From Brevibacterium sp. UCMA 11754 (GTDB taxonomy: Bacteria; Actinomycetota; Actinomycetes; Actinomycetales; Brevibacteriaceae), in assembly GCF_021532275.1 (NCBI RefSeq), contig NZ_JACBOT010000011.1, positions 62,001 to 126,000 on the forward strand: 64,000 nucleotides of DNA. The letters run 5' to 3'. Every line of letters starts with the position of its first letter. Position 1 is the first letter of the stretch. This document shows positions 53,454-62,949 of this stretch, in pieces. The position numbers and the translations under genes were made by a program. The notes under the pieces were generated by a model. The model had not been told where the DNA came from, ran no database searches, and worked only from the letters and a program-made list of their open reading frames with translations.

Positions 53454-55757
53454 ATGACTCTCACCCCCGACCGCAAGCGCCAGAAGAAGAACAGGCATGA
53501 CGAACCAGTCTCTTCCGCTGTGCCTGGTGGGGCGGACGAGGTGGGCGAGGGCTCTCCCACCTATCGAGAGCTTCTGCGGGACGCCGGCTTCGACCTTGAT
53601 GGTCACCCATTGGCGGATCGCTTCGATGAAGTAGCGACGCCGCCCCCGAGCGATTTCGAATTCGCCGACGCGGACCATCCTGCCGAGCCTGCGGAACGCG
53701 CCGAATCGACAGAATCTGCGGAATCCTCCGAACGGACAGAATCTTACGAGCTTCGTGAGGCGATCGATCCCACACGAGCCGATGAGTTCACAGACGCTGA
53801 GCGACGAGCCCGTTGGAGTGGCCGCAATCCCTGGACGAGCGTTGATGATCCGGATGCGCAGGCCGAACTCAAGCGTCGTGCAGCAGAGATCGACGCTGAA
53901 AAAGAAGAGTGGATGCAAAGGAAGTCCGAGGAAGCTGAGGCCGGGCGCAGTGCCAGCGAGGACACCTCAGAAAATGGTGAAGACGACGACTGGGCAGCCT
54001 TCCTGGGTCAGCAGTCTGCGGATGAATCGAATGGCGGAGAATCACCGAACCGTTCAAGACTCACAAGCGAGACCGACTCTGAGTCGGTTCGAGGTTGCGC
54101 CTCCGACTCTGCTCCGGTTGGCGGCTCCGATTCAGATGGTGCCTCCGCTTCGGAGCATCCTCTTCTTGACGAGCACGCGTGGATGAGTTTGGAGCGTATC
54201 GCTCCGGAAGTTGCGAACAGCATTCAGGGACTTCGATCCCTCGTCGGTGACCTCGAATCGTTCAATCGTCCGATGGGTCCCGACGACGCGATTACGGTGT
54301 TGGATGGGCTGGAGACAGTCAATCGGCTGGTCGAATCACTCTCAGTCGTGACTCTCTCCGTCTTCGAACGGGTGGGAACCCCTCGAGACTATGGGGCGAA
54401 GTCGACGAAGGCGCTGGTCCAGAACCGCCTCAACCTCTCCGAAAGAGAGGCCTACCGTCGATCTGAACTGGCTGAGAAGCTGGGCAATCAGGTCAATTTC
54501 AGTGGCCAGTCGATCGGGCCGAAGTTCCCTGTGGTGTCCCAGGCCCTACAGCGCGGATCGCTCTCATCAACACAGGCGAGCACAATCATCGGCTGCCTGA
54601 AAGACCTGCCACTTCGAGTGAGTCCGGAGGATCAGCTCGAAGCGGAGAAGATCCTGGTTGAAAAGGCTCCGAAGGTGCGCGTGAAGGACATCCAGCAGCT
54701 ATTCAATGAGATCCTCGCTTGGCTCGACCCGGATGGCGAGCTTCCAAGTGAGGCCCCAAGGCGTGATGAGCTCTCAGTCAGCCTGCGTCAGCGAAAAGAC
54801 GGAACCTGGGCGCTTAAGGGAGTCCTGGATCCCGTAACGGGCGGCATCATGAGCGGACACCTCACCTCGAGGATCAAAGCAGACGACAGAGAGACTTCAG
54901 GTTCTGACCAGCAGCAAGAATCGGCCACAGACTCAGGCTCGATTTCCGCGGGAAGTATCTCGGCGGCGGACCAAGAGGTGGTCGACGTGTTCAGCCAGGT
55001 TCTGCGAGGCGATCGCTCAGACGCAGTTGACCCCTCGCTGGAACTCGGCTTCGACCATCAAATCGGTGACTGGCAGCGCGAGGCGAAGGATGAACGCCCC
55101 ACTGATGGCCGTGATGTTCCGCCCGGATACGGCGTGAGGCAAGACGGCTCCACTGTGGCGATGGCCGGTCGCCAACCGAGCGTGAAGAACAAGATCTATG
55201 AACGGTTCGCCACAATGATCGGCCGGATCGAAATGAATCGAGTGATGGCGGGTGCGCCCTTCGCACTCGTGGTCACAGCGAAAGCTGAGGACCTTGCGAA
55301 GCAGTCTGGTCGTGCTGTCACCGACGCAGAGGCATCATTTCCGATGCAGACAGCCTCCTATGAAGGACTGAACGGTTCGGTGTTCTTCCACCTCATGGGA
55401 GAGAAGACGAAGAGCATGGAGCTTGCCACTGAGAGACGGTTCGCCACCTCGAAGCAATTGGCGATACTGTCCAGCAGAGACCAAGGCTGCACATTCCCCG
55501 GTTGTGACACCCCGCCCGGATGGTGCGATGCGCATCACATAGTTCCGTGGGCAAACGAAGGCAGGACCGATGTCAACAATCTGACATTGGCATGTGGATC
55601 CCATCACCACCTGATCGACGATTCGGATTGGCACACCGTGATGCTCAAGGATGGGCGCCCGGCATGGGTGCCGCCTGCGACGATCGATCCCGCCAGACGT
55701 CCGATCTTGCACGCACGATTCATTGCAAAAGAGATCACCGATACTCTCTTCGACTAG
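53454..55757 (+). CDS. DUF222/13E12-repeat HNH endonuclease-like protein
   Basis: The 767-residue protein has a long acidic, low-complexity N-terminus (residues 1-235, rich in Glu, Ser, Asp; AERAESTESAESSERTES), the DUF222 helical domain (about 240-470), and a C-terminal HNH: FPGCDTPPGWCDAHHIVPWANEGRTDVNNL (split) and LACGSHHHLID (about 680-715). The HNH residues and zinc Cys pairs are intact. These proteins occur in many copies in actinobacteria and behave like selfish elements; none has a proven target here. It is preceded by about 160 bases that are visibly AT-rich for this genome, and its own codons are less GC-rich than the neighbours', both suggesting transfer. Confidence 0.88.
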   Translation: MTLTPDRKRQKKNRHDEPVSSAVPGGADEVGEGSPTYRELLRDAGFDLDGHPLADRFDEVATPPPSDFEFADADHPAEPAERAESTESAESSERTESYELREAIDPTRADEFTDAERRARWSGRNPWTSVDDPDAQAELKRRAAEIDAEKEEWMQRKSEEAEAGRSASEDTSENGEDDDWAAFLGQQSADESNGGESPNRSRLTSETDSESVRGCASDSAPVGGSDSDGASASEHPLLDEHAWMSLERIAPEVANSIQGLRSLVGDLESFNRPMGPDDAITVLDGLETVNRLVESLSVVTLSVFERVGTPRDYGAKSTKALVQNRLNLSEREAYRRSELAEKLGNQVNFSGQSIGPKFPVVSQALQRGSLSSTQASTIIGCLKDLPLRVSPEDQLEAEKILVEKAPKVRVKDIQQLFNEILAWLDPDGELPSEAPRRDELSVSLRQRKDGTWALKGVLDPVTGGIMSGHLTSRIKADDRETSGSDQQQESATDSGSISAGSISAADQEVVDVFSQVLRGDRSDAVDPSLELGFDHQIGDWQREAKDERPTDGRDVPPGYGVRQDGSTVAMAGRQPSVKNKIYERFATMIGRIEMNRVMAGAPFALVVTAKAEDLAKQSGRAVTDAEASFPMQTASYEGLNGSVFFHLMGEKTKSMELATERRFATSKQLAILSSRDQGCTFPGCDTPPGWCDAHHIVPWANEGRTDVNNLTLACGSHHHLIDDSDWHTVMLKDGRPAWVPPATIDPARRPILHARFIAKEITDTLFD

Positions 55758-55794
55758 TGCTCGCTGAGCGGGGCAGGGGAGAGGTGTGCGTCGC

Positions 55795-55845
55795 CTGATG
55801 TCTGCCTCGGTCTGATGTCTGTTTCTGTCTGATGTATGTCTCTGC
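55795..55845. repeat. 17-bp tandem repeat, three units, after the HNH gene
   Basis: CTGATGTCTG opens units at 55795, 55812 and 55829, each 17 bases. They lie 37 bases past the HNH gene stop. Confidence 0.8.
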
Positions 55846-55955
55846 CAGACACGCCAGGGGTGCGGTGACCAGGACGTGAGCAAGGTCAAGCGGTGCCGTC
55901 CCAGGTCACGTGGGGAATGAGGAATGAAGCTGTTGAGACAGCTGTTGCCATGGTT

Positions 55956-57029
55956 ATGGAGCTTTCTATTCTTGACCTTGTGCCGGTCCGTGTCGGACAG
56001 AGCACCTCAGATTCATTCGCTGCCTCCCACGAACTGATTCAGTCTGCGGACAAACTGGGATACACCCGCTACTGGTTTGCCGAACACCACAACATGCCGT
56101 CGATCGCGTCAACGATGCCCGGCGCCGAACTCATGTACCTCGGCCAGGGAACCGAGCGCATTCGCCTCGGATCCGGCGGCGTGATGCTGCCCAACCACGC
56201 TCCGCTGGCAGTAGCGGAACTCTTCTCCCTCCTCTCGGCGGTCTACGGTGACCGCATCGACCTGGGGATCGGACGGGCACCCGGCACCGATCCGATCACC
56301 TCTGCGGCTATGAGGGGGCACCTCGGCGAAGGTCGAATGGTCGACAGGGAGGGGCGAACCGTCGATCCCGTCGAACAATTCCCGCAGCACGTCATCGACA
56401 CGTTGAGCCTGATGAAGCCCGAAGGACTGCGCGTTCCGCTCCATGGTGGCCGTGAGCACGTCCTGCATGCGACTCCTGCCGCCGTGCCTGGAACACAGCC
56501 ATTGCCGTGGCTGCTCGGCTCATCCGGCTACTCCGCCCGACTCGCTGCCCAGCTCGGCATGCCCTATGTGTTCGCAAACCACTTCGCGGCGGGCGCCACG
56601 ACCGGCATGAAGATCTATCGTGACAACTTCACCCCGGGTGCTTACGGTGACAAGCCACAGACCTTCGTCACGGTCAATGCTGTGGTCTCGCCGACCGAGG
56701 AAGAAGCGCAGCTGCGCTCCGAGCCTTTCCTGTTGCAGATGTCTCGCCTGCGGACCGGTGGTCGGATGGAACCTTTGCGCTTGGCCGGCGATGACGTGCG
56801 ATCAGTCAGGACCGACCAGGAACGTATGGTCGGTGAAGAGATGTCTGAGAACTGGATCATCGGCGACGCCAAATCCGCCAAGGCCCAGCTCGAAGAGCTC
56901 GCCAGTCGTTTCGAGGTTGACGAGATCATGATCCAGCCCGTCGCAGGAGCGATGGAAGGAGAGGGCCTTCGAGAGGATGCTGCCCGAATCCAATCTCTCG
57001 AGCTGCTGGCCGCCGAGTTCCTCAACTGA
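55956..57029 (+). CDS. LLM-class flavin-dependent oxidoreductase (luciferase-like)
   Basis: The protein has the bacterial-luciferase-like F420/FMN barrel: LSILDLVPVRVGQSTSDS (start), YTRYWFAEHHNMPSIASTMP (about 38-57), IRLGSGGVMLPNHAPLAVAE and YGDRIDLGIGRAPGTDP, the pattern of the family annotated as alkanal monooxygenase or MsnO8-like. ATG 55956 (MELS) fits the family N-terminus; ATG 55950 two codons earlier is equally possible. Neither has an SD. The substrate is unknown. A 11-bp hairpin (57084-57121) follows. Confidence 0.85.
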   Translation: MELSILDLVPVRVGQSTSDSFAASHELIQSADKLGYTRYWFAEHHNMPSIASTMPGAELMYLGQGTERIRLGSGGVMLPNHAPLAVAELFSLLSAVYGDRIDLGIGRAPGTDPITSAAMRGHLGEGRMVDREGRTVDPVEQFPQHVIDTLSLMKPEGLRVPLHGGREHVLHATPAAVPGTQPLPWLLGSSGYSARLAAQLGMPYVFANHFAAGATTGMKIYRDNFTPGAYGDKPQTFVTVNAVVSPTEEEAQLRSEPFLLQMSRLRTGGRMEPLRLAGDDVRSVRTDQERMVGEEMSENWIIGDAKSAKAQLEELASRFEVDEIMIQPVAGAMEGEGLREDAARIQSLELLAAEFLN

Positions 57030-57083
57030 AGGCACCAGGTCTGAGCTGACAGCATCGGCCCGGCCTGAACACTCGATCTTGAC

Positions 57084-57121
57084 CTGAAGGCGGCGCCTCG
57101 AAATTGGGAAGCCGCCTTCAG
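57084..57121 (+). terminator. hairpin after the LLM oxidoreductase gene
   Basis: CTGAAGGCGGC (57084-57094) pairs with GCCGCCTTCAG (57111-57121) around a 16-base loop. There is no T tract. Between 57122 and 57400 only the promoter and leader described next are seen. Confidence 0.6.
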
Positions 57122-57239
57122 CTGCAATGCTCGTCCGAAGTCTCATCTCTGTATCGATTGGGACAAGGGCACTTCTTTTCAACGTGGCATCGCGATATCC
57201 TGCCACAGTGTCGATGTTGTCGTCTGCTTTCGAGCGGGC

Positions 57240-57400
57240 TGTAATATTGGCACTGTGCGGCGCTTCGATGCGCATGGGTTCGATCGATGTCGACCACAGA
57301 TTTCGACACCGGTCGATGCCATGGGTGGCGGAGCACGCATACCGAATGACCTTCGGAGACTTCCCCCACGCGGGAGTGACACCCGCAGACCGAAAGAGAA
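57240..57400 (+). promoter_or_regulatory. promoter (TGTAATAT) and a long leader upstream of the NlpC/P60 gene
   Basis: TGTAATAT at about 57239-57246 is an extended -10 box. It would start an mRNA near 57252 and leave a leader of about 145 bases before ATG 57401. The leader contains ACCGGTCGATGCC-type short inverted repeats and a CGGG-AGTGAC-ACCCG hairpin close to the start codon, followed by GAAAGAG as SD. Confidence 0.5.
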
Positions 57401-58492
57401 ATGATGCGTACCAAAATTGCTGTTTCGGCGGCACTTGGGCTCGGACTGGTATTCGGCGCAGGAGCTCCTGCGCTGTCGAGCAACCTGATGTCGACCGATG
57501 AAGAATCTGCAACCGATTTGGAAGCTGCAGTCGTCCCGGGCCAGGAGCTTGAGCGGATCACCGACGGGAAGATCGAAAAGGGCGAAACGGCCTACGTCGA
57601 TGTCACTGTCGCTACCCTGTGGACCGATTCGAAAGCCCCCCGGAAGGTCGACAAACCTGCCCTTGGCCATCCTGTCGACCTCGACAAATGGAACAAGAAT
57701 CTTAAGAAGACCGATGTGCGACGTGATCTGACCGGAAAGGTCGAGACCCAAGCGGCATACGGTTCCGAAGTCACTGTCCTCAAAACCAAGGGCGACTGGG
57801 CCAAGGTCGCGGTCAAGGACCAATCGACGTCCAAGAACAAGAAGGGCTACCCGGGCTGGGTGCCGAAGAAGCAGCTTGTCGAGAACGACCGATTCGGACA
57901 GCTCAAGGACGACCAGCCCCGCGCGGTCGTGACGAAGAAGAAGAGTGAACTCGAAGGTATCGAGTTCACCAAGGACACCGGCGCGGGTGTCAGCTTCAAC
58001 GTCGATCTTCCGCTCATCGCCCAAGACGTCGATGACGTGCGCGTGGCGCTCCCCGGTGGCGGTGCTGCGTGGATCGACTTCGACGACGTCGCCGTCTATG
58101 ACACCGGTGGCAAGCCAGCGAAGCCCAGCGGCTCTGACCTCGTCAAGACTGCGAAGCAGTTCGACGGATTGCGTTACCTGTGGGCGGGAGTCTCGCCCTA
58201 CGGGTTCGACTGCTCGGGCTTCACCTACAGCATCTACCGGGCCCATGGCATCGACATTCCCCGTGACTCGGGAGAGCAGGCCACGGCCGGCAAGAAGGTC
58301 TCCGAAGGTGACCTCAAGGCCGGCGACCTGCTGTTCTTCTCGACCAGCTCCGGAACCGTCCATCACGTTGGAATGTACGTTGGTGACGGCAAGATGATCC
58401 ATTCGCCCAACGCGTCCAAAGACGTCTATGTCACCGACTGGAAGTCGTGGGACACCGGCAATGAGTTCTCCGGAGCTCGCCGAATCATCTGA
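57401..58492 (+). CDS. secreted NlpC/P60 peptidoglycan endopeptidase with SH3-like region
   Basis: The 363-residue exported hydrolase has a signal peptide (residues 1-27, KIAVSAALGLGLVFGAGAP), two SH3-like segments (about 60-150: ETAYVDVTVATLW, GSEVTVLKTKGDWAKVAV, GWVPKKQL), and a C-terminal NlpC/P60 domain. Catalytic Cys is in PYGFDCSGFTYSIYR (about 270), His in GTVHHVGMYVGDGKMIHSPN (about 320) with a third polar residue further down. It should cut the D-Glu-DAP bond in murein. It is monocistronic with a long 5' leader and an 18-bp stem terminator downstream. Confidence 0.92.
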   Translation: MMRTKIAVSAALGLGLVFGAGAPALSSNLMSTDEESATDLEAAVVPGQELERITDGKIEKGETAYVDVTVATLWTDSKAPRKVDKPALGHPVDLDKWNKNLKKTDVRRDLTGKVETQAAYGSEVTVLKTKGDWAKVAVKDQSTSKNKKGYPGWVPKKQLVENDRFGQLKDDQPRAVVTKKKSELEGIEFTKDTGAGVSFNVDLPLIAQDVDDVRVALPGGGAAWIDFDDVAVYDTGGKPAKPSGSDLVKTAKQFDGLRYLWAGVSPYGFDCSGFTYSIYRAHGIDIPRDSGEQATAGKKVSEGDLKAGDLLFFSTSSGTVHHVGMYVGDGKMIHSPNASKDVYVTDWKSWDTGNEFSGARRII

Positions 58493-58530
58493 GCGCGACA
58501 TCGAGCGGTTGGCTGATTCCGGCCGACACC

Positions 58531-58599
58531 GATGTCGCAATCGTTGACGTCGCAAGCGCTGACGTCGCAAGCGCTGACGTCGCAAGCGCTGACGTCGCT
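58531..58599. repeat. 15-bp tandem repeat, four and a half units
   Basis: Three exact copies of GACGTCGCAAGCGCT at 58546, 58561 and 58576, one diverged copy at 58531, one partial at 58591. Each unit contains the palindrome GACGTC. It lies between the NlpC stop and its terminator stem. Confidence 0.93.
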
Positions 58600-58656
58600 A
58601 GACAGAGCGAAGGCCGAGGCCCCACATGAAACGGGGAATCGGCCTTCGCTCTGTCT
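58600..58656. terminator. 18-bp hairpin after the NlpC/P60 gene
   Basis: Arms 58600-58617 and 58639-58656 (core AGAGCGAAGGCCGA) pair perfectly around a 21-base loop that itself holds CCCC and GGGG. No T run follows. Confidence 0.75.
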
Positions 58657-58724
58657 CGTCATGCACCTGCCCGATCGCTGCGGCAGAGTCAGCGGCCCTG
58701 GCGCCAGTTGAGCGGCAACAGCCG

Positions 58725-58856
58725 CCCGGTCTGGCCAGCTGAGTCACCCGGTCTGGCCTGCTGAGTCGCCCGGTGTGTGCTACTGAGCAGCCCGGTCAGG
58801 CCCGCTGAGCAGCCAGGTCTGGGCAACTGAGCTGGCTTGTCAGGCCCACTGATTCG
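58725..58856. repeat. 22-bp tandem array, six units
   Basis: Units start at 58725, 58747, 58769, 58791, 58813 and 58835, each opening with CCCGGTCTGG or a decayed form, and carrying GCTGAG near the end. The array lies downstream of the minus-strand aminopeptidase gene and fills most of the 411-bp gap 58493-58903 together with the 15-bp array and hairpin. Confidence 0.88.
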
Positions 58857-58903
58857 ACGCATGGCCCGCCGAAGAGACAGACGGGCACACTTGAGGGGAC
58901 AGG

Positions 58904-61702
58904 TCAGTGGCGTGAGTTCTGGGTCGACTTGAGATAGATCGCCCGGGCCAGATCATCGCGGCGTTCGATGAGCAGCCGACGCAGCGCCGCCGGAGCATCG
59001 CTGTGCGCGGCCAACCAGGCATCGGTCTTCTCGACCGCTGTCTCTTCGTCAACCGACCAACGAGGGTAGAGCCCGAGGACCAGGCGCCTGGCGATCTCGA
59101 TCGAATTGTCGGCCCAGAAGCCAGCAAGCCGAGAGAAGTACTCATCGACATAGTTTTCGATGAGCGGCATCGACGTGGGGGCCACGAAACCGGAGATGAT
59201 GGCCGTGAGCACATCATTGCTCAGCGCCGCCGCCTCGTTGATGACCTCCCAAGCGCGGATCTTCACGATCGGCAACGGCATGGCCGCACTCGCAGTCTCG
59301 GCATGGAGGCGGCCCGATGAACTGGGATCTGACTGGTTCTCTCGCGCGATGTCGGTCTGGTCGGCCCAGCCCAGGCACACGAGCGCGGTCAGAGCATTCC
59401 ACCGCAGAGCATGATCATTGAGCAGTCCCTTGAACGGCAGATTCGCCGCAGCGTGGTCCGGAGCATCAGATCCAGCCCCGGAAGCCCCAGTCTCGGAAGT
59501 CCCAGACCCAGAAGTCCCAGACCCAACAGGCTCAGGCGGTGCACTCGAGGTCAGATGGTCGATTTCTTCGCCGACGGGAACTGCGAGGATCTGCGACGCG
59601 AAGCTGCGGCCCATCGCGATCGCGGCACTTGCCCCAAAGCAACGCGCAGTGCGCGAGGTGAGAGCAAGAACCAGGTTCGCCAGATGAAGCTGAGCGTCCG
59701 AGCCTGACCTGGCCGTAGCCAATGCGTCAAGGGCAGCGCCCAACAGCCCGGTGATTGCGGTCTCGAAATTCCTCGCCGAGACCCACTGGTCCAGGCAGGT
59801 CAGCGCCGTCTGGCTCAGCCCGGCCATGATGCCGGCATGGCTCTCCTTGCCCAGGCTGCGCGCATAAGCCGTGAGATATCGCTGTACGGGAAGGAGGCCA
59901 TCGCGAACAGCATTTTCCAAGGCTGACCACACCAATGCCCGTGAAAGCGGATCTGCGATCCGGGACACCGACCTGATCGCGGCATCTGTCGACGCCGGAT
60001 CCAAGCGCACGCGCGCATAGTCGTGATCGGAGTAGTTCACCAGCGTGATATCGCCGAGGGTGCGTCCAGCGAGCTGCTCCACCTCAGCTGACTGGGTGGA
60101 GAAGTCGAAGGAGAAGGAATCGATCGGGACCAGCTTGCGTCCCTTTCGTCCCAACGTGGCGATCTCGAGTGTGTGCGGACGCAGCAGCTCGGCACCGCGA
60201 GCCGAATCGGCCTGAGTGATCTTCGCGCTGGTGATGCTTGCTCGTCCTGAACCCCGCGCAGACGATGAGGCATCGTTGGACGTCGTCAGTTCCAACGACA
60301 GTTCGGAGACTCCGGAGGTGCCCAACCAGGCACCGGCCCAGCTGGCGATGTCCCGGTCCGGGGCCGCCTCGGCGAGGCATTCGAGGAAGTCGGCGAGCTC
60401 GGTATTGCGGTAGTCGAAGCGCTTGAAGTACAGGCGCGAGCCGGCGAAGAACGCCTCCCGGCCGACGAAGGCCACGAGCTGCTTGAGCACGGACGCACCC
60501 TTGGCGTAGGTGATGCCGTCGAAGTTGAGTTTCGCGGCCTCGACGTCGGGGATGTCGGCGACGATCGGGTGCGTGGTCGGATATAGGTCCTGCGTGTACG
60601 CCCACGCTTTGCGACGCAGTGCGAAGGTCACCCAGCCGTCGGTGAAACGGGTCGCCTCGGCCAGCGCCAGCCCACCCATGTAGTCGGCGAACGACTCCTT
60701 GAGCCACAGGTCGTCCCACCACTTCATGGTCACCAGGTCGCCGAACCACATGTGCGCCATCTCGTGCAGGATCACGTTCGCCCGCGACTCGTAGTTCGCG
60801 TCGGTGACCTTGTCCCGGAAGATCAGGCTGTCGGTAAACGTGACCAGGCCCGGATTCTCCATGGCGCCGAGGTTGTACTCGGGAACGAAGATCTGATCGT
60901 ATTTGCCCCACGGGTACGGATAATCGAATTCTGAGCTGAAGAAGTCCAGCCCGGCCTTCGTGATTGAGAAGATATCGGAGGCGTCGAGGTGGTCGACGAG
61001 GCTGGCGCGCGTCCATGCGCCCAACTGCACGACCTCACCGGTCGAGGGATCCGTCCAGTGGTCGGTTGCGCCCTCGTAGGGGCCTGCGGTGATGCACGTG
61101 ATGTAGCTCGGCTGTCGCAGGGTCGGAGCGAAATGATGAGTGATCGCGGGGGAGTCCATATCGACTGGCCCCTGGCTCGTCTCCTGGCTCGGTCCGCGAC
61201 TCGTCTCGGGGCGGTTCGACAGAACCTGGAAGTGCTCGGGGGCCGTGACGTTGAAGATGAACTCTGCCTTAAGATCCGGCTGGTCGAAGTTCGCGAACAC
61301 ACGGCGGGCATCGGTCGGTTCGTATTGAGTGTAGAGATAGACCTTGCCGTCGGCAGGGTCGGTGAAGCGGTGCAGTCCTTCTCCCGAGGTGGAGTAGTAG
61401 GCCTGCGCCTCGATCGTCAGGGTGTTCTTTCCCGTGCGGATGGGCAGTCCCACTCGTGCGCCGTCGAACACCTCGGCGGGGTCGAGGGTCTCATCATTGA
61501 TCTCGGCGAATGTGACCGAGTCCGCGATCAGGTCGATGAATGTGCGGCACTCGGTTCGGGCGGTGAACTCGACGACGGTACGGGAGAGGTACGTCGGAGC
61601 TCCGGTCTCGGCATTGCTGACATCGATATCGACGGTGTAAGTCGAGACATCGAGCACTTGAGTGCGGCTCTGCGCTTCATCTCGGGTCAGGTTGGTTGTC
61701 AT
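58904..61702 (-). CDS. pepN: aminopeptidase N (M1 family)
   Basis: The 932-residue zinc aminopeptidase removes N-terminal residues from peptides. It shows GAMENPGLVTF (about 279), HEMAHMWFGDLVTMKWWDDLWLKESFADY (split, HExxH at about 311 with the third ligand Glu), and the ERAP-like C-terminal helical domain. Two low-complexity inserts in variable loops are made of DNA repeats (SRGPSQETSQGP near 175; PVGSGTSGSGTSETGASG near 730). GGTTG and AGGAG-like bases precede the ATG at 61702 (CATAGCCTCC on the plus strand). Length is slightly above the usual 850-870. Confidence 0.95.
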   Translation of the reverse strand: MTTNLTRDEAQSRTQVLDVSTYTVDIDVSNAETGAPTYLSRTVVEFTARTECRTFIDLIADSVTFAEINDETLDPAEVFDGARVGLPIRTGKNTLTIEAQAYYSTSGEGLHRFTDPADGKVYLYTQYEPTDARRVFANFDQPDLKAEFIFNVTAPEHFQVLSNRPETSRGPSQETSQGPVDMDSPAITHHFAPTLRQPSYITCITAGPYEGATDHWTDPSTGEVVQLGAWTRASLVDHLDASDIFSITKAGLDFFSSEFDYPYPWGKYDQIFVPEYNLGAMENPGLVTFTDSLIFRDKVTDANYESRANVILHEMAHMWFGDLVTMKWWDDLWLKESFADYMGGLALAEATRFTDGWVTFALRRKAWAYTQDLYPTTHPIVADIPDVEAAKLNFDGITYAKGASVLKQLVAFVGREAFFAGSRLYFKRFDYRNTELADFLECLAEAAPDRDIASWAGAWLGTSGVSELSLELTTSNDASSSARGSGRASITSAKITQADSARGAELLRPHTLEIATLGRKGRKLVPIDSFSFDFSTQSAEVEQLAGRTLGDITLVNYSDHDYARVRLDPASTDAAIRSVSRIADPLSRALVWSALENAVRDGLLPVQRYLTAYARSLGKESHAGIMAGLSQTALTCLDQWVSARNFETAITGLLGAALDALATARSGSDAQLHLANLVLALTSRTARCFGASAAIAMGRSFASQILAVPVGEEIDHLTSSAPPEPVGSGTSGSGTSETGASGAGSDAPDHAAANLPFKGLLNDHALRWNALTALVCLGWADQTDIARENQSDPSSSGRLHAETASAAMPLPIVKIRAWEVINEAAALSNDVLTAIISGFVAPTSMPLIENYVDEYFSRLAGFWADNSIEIARRLVLGLYPRWSVDEETAVEKTDAWLAAHSDAPAALRRLLIERRDDLARAIYLKSTQNSRH

Positions 61703-61786
61703 TCATAGCCTCCTCGGCGCACAGACTTTAGCATGTCACAATTCCGGTACGCTGGGTACAGCGAAGGCGAGCACGAAGGGAGTCTG

Positions 61787-62935
61787 ATGGCGAAGTCCGA
61801 GGTCAGAGAACTGCCCCAGCGCGCCTTCAACACTCTGGTGCATCGATCTCGGATGGGTCTCAGGCGTGTGCAGGCCAACGCCGGGCAGCTGATCCAGATC
61901 CCGATCGCCGCCACCGCGGCCTATGCCTTCTGCGTCTACGTCCTCGGCCACCCATATCCGTTCCTCGCGGCCGTCGCCTCTGCCGTCGGCATCGGGCCGG
62001 TCGCCGATCGTCGACTGCGCCGAGCCATGGAGATCGGTTTCGGTGCGACCTTCGGCGTGCTCGTGGGCGAGCTCCTCGTCAACGTCTACGGCACAGGGAT
62101 CTGGCAGCTCACACTGACGCTGGCCATCGGCCTCTTCATCGGCACTATGCTGAATTCCGGTGGCATCTTCATCACTCAGATCGCCGTCCAATCCGTCTAC
62201 GTCGTCGTGGTTCCTGCCACCGCCACCTCTCTGCCGTTTCCCCGCACCCTTGATGCCCTCACCGGGTCCGTGTGTGCAATCCTTCTCGCCCTCATCCTTC
62301 CGCGCGATGCCCGCAAGGTCCCGCGTGGTCTTGCCGCGAGCATGCTCGACGAGATCAGTGCAGTCCTGCAGATGATGGCGCGGGCGCTGCAGGACTCCGA
62401 CGTTGCACTCGCTAAACGGGCGCTCACGCGGGCTCGAGAGACGCAGGACATCATCGATTCCTGGGGTTCCTCGCTCAAGATCTCGAGGGAAGCGGCGAAG
62501 ATCAATGCCAGAGGCAGGCGTCATTCCGCCGAGGTGACCAGGCTGTCCCGTGCACACACCCATGCCGATCGTGCCATGCGCACGATTCGCGTCATCGCTC
62601 GCAGGGTCGTGGGCATCACCGAATTCGGTGTGGAGAAGCCGATCATCGCCGGCTACGTGGATTCGCTGTCTGAAGGGTCGAAGAAGCTCGAAGTCGCGCT
62701 GCGCAGAGGGACAGATCGGGCACTGGCAGAAGGTGCGCTGGCCGAGGCAGCTTCCTGTCTTGATCCCCGTGCGGAGGAGAGCTGGGATATCCACGACGAG
62801 TCCCTCGTGCTGCTGCTGCGTCCTGTCGCGGTAGACCTCCTCGAAGCCTGCGGGCTGACCAACGAGGCCGCCCAGAACCGACTTCCCTCGCTCAGCGAAG
62901 ACACGCGAGATACGGATGAGCCGCCCGCGGAGTGA
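61787..62935 (+). CDS. FUSC/aromatic-acid-exporter-like membrane protein
   Basis: ATG 61787 has GAAGGGAG five bases upstream; an upstream in-frame start lacks SD. The 382-residue protein begins with a soluble basic stretch, followed by five to six helices (about 35-170: IQIPIAATAAYAFCVYVLG, FLAAVASAVGIGP, GFGATFGVLVGELLV, ALTGSVCAILLALILP), then a long helical cytosolic C-terminus (about 175-382) rich in Arg/Glu. This half of the FUSC/ArAE (YgaE/YqjA) fold is common in actinobacteria. Substrate unknown; a small aromatic or toxic compound efflux role is inferred. It is divergent from pepN. Confidence 0.8.
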   Translation: MAKSEVRELPQRAFNTLVHRSRMGLRRVQANAGQLIQIPIAATAAYAFCVYVLGHPYPFLAAVASAVGIGPVADRRLRRAMEIGFGATFGVLVGELLVNVYGTGIWQLTLTLAIGLFIGTMLNSGGIFITQIAVQSVYVVVVPATATSLPFPRTLDALTGSVCAILLALILPRDARKVPRGLAASMLDEISAVLQMMARALQDSDVALAKRALTRARETQDIIDSWGSSLKISREAAKINARGRRHSAEVTRLSRAHTHADRAMRTIRVIARRVVGITEFGVEKPIIAGYVDSLSEGSKKLEVALRRGTDRALAEGALAEAASCLDPRAEESWDIHDESLVLLLRPVAVDLLEACGLTNEAAQNRLPSLSEDTRDTDEPPAE

Positions 62936-62949
62936 TTGAGTCGCGGACC

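Noticed and set aside
57240..57400. c-di-AMP (ydaO) riboswitch before the NlpC/P60 gene
   Set aside because: The gene context fits, but the characteristic conserved boxes could not be found by eye, so it is not called.
58531..58856. CRISPR-like array
   Set aside because: Units are contiguous without unique spacers, only 15 or 22 bp long, and there are no cas genes.
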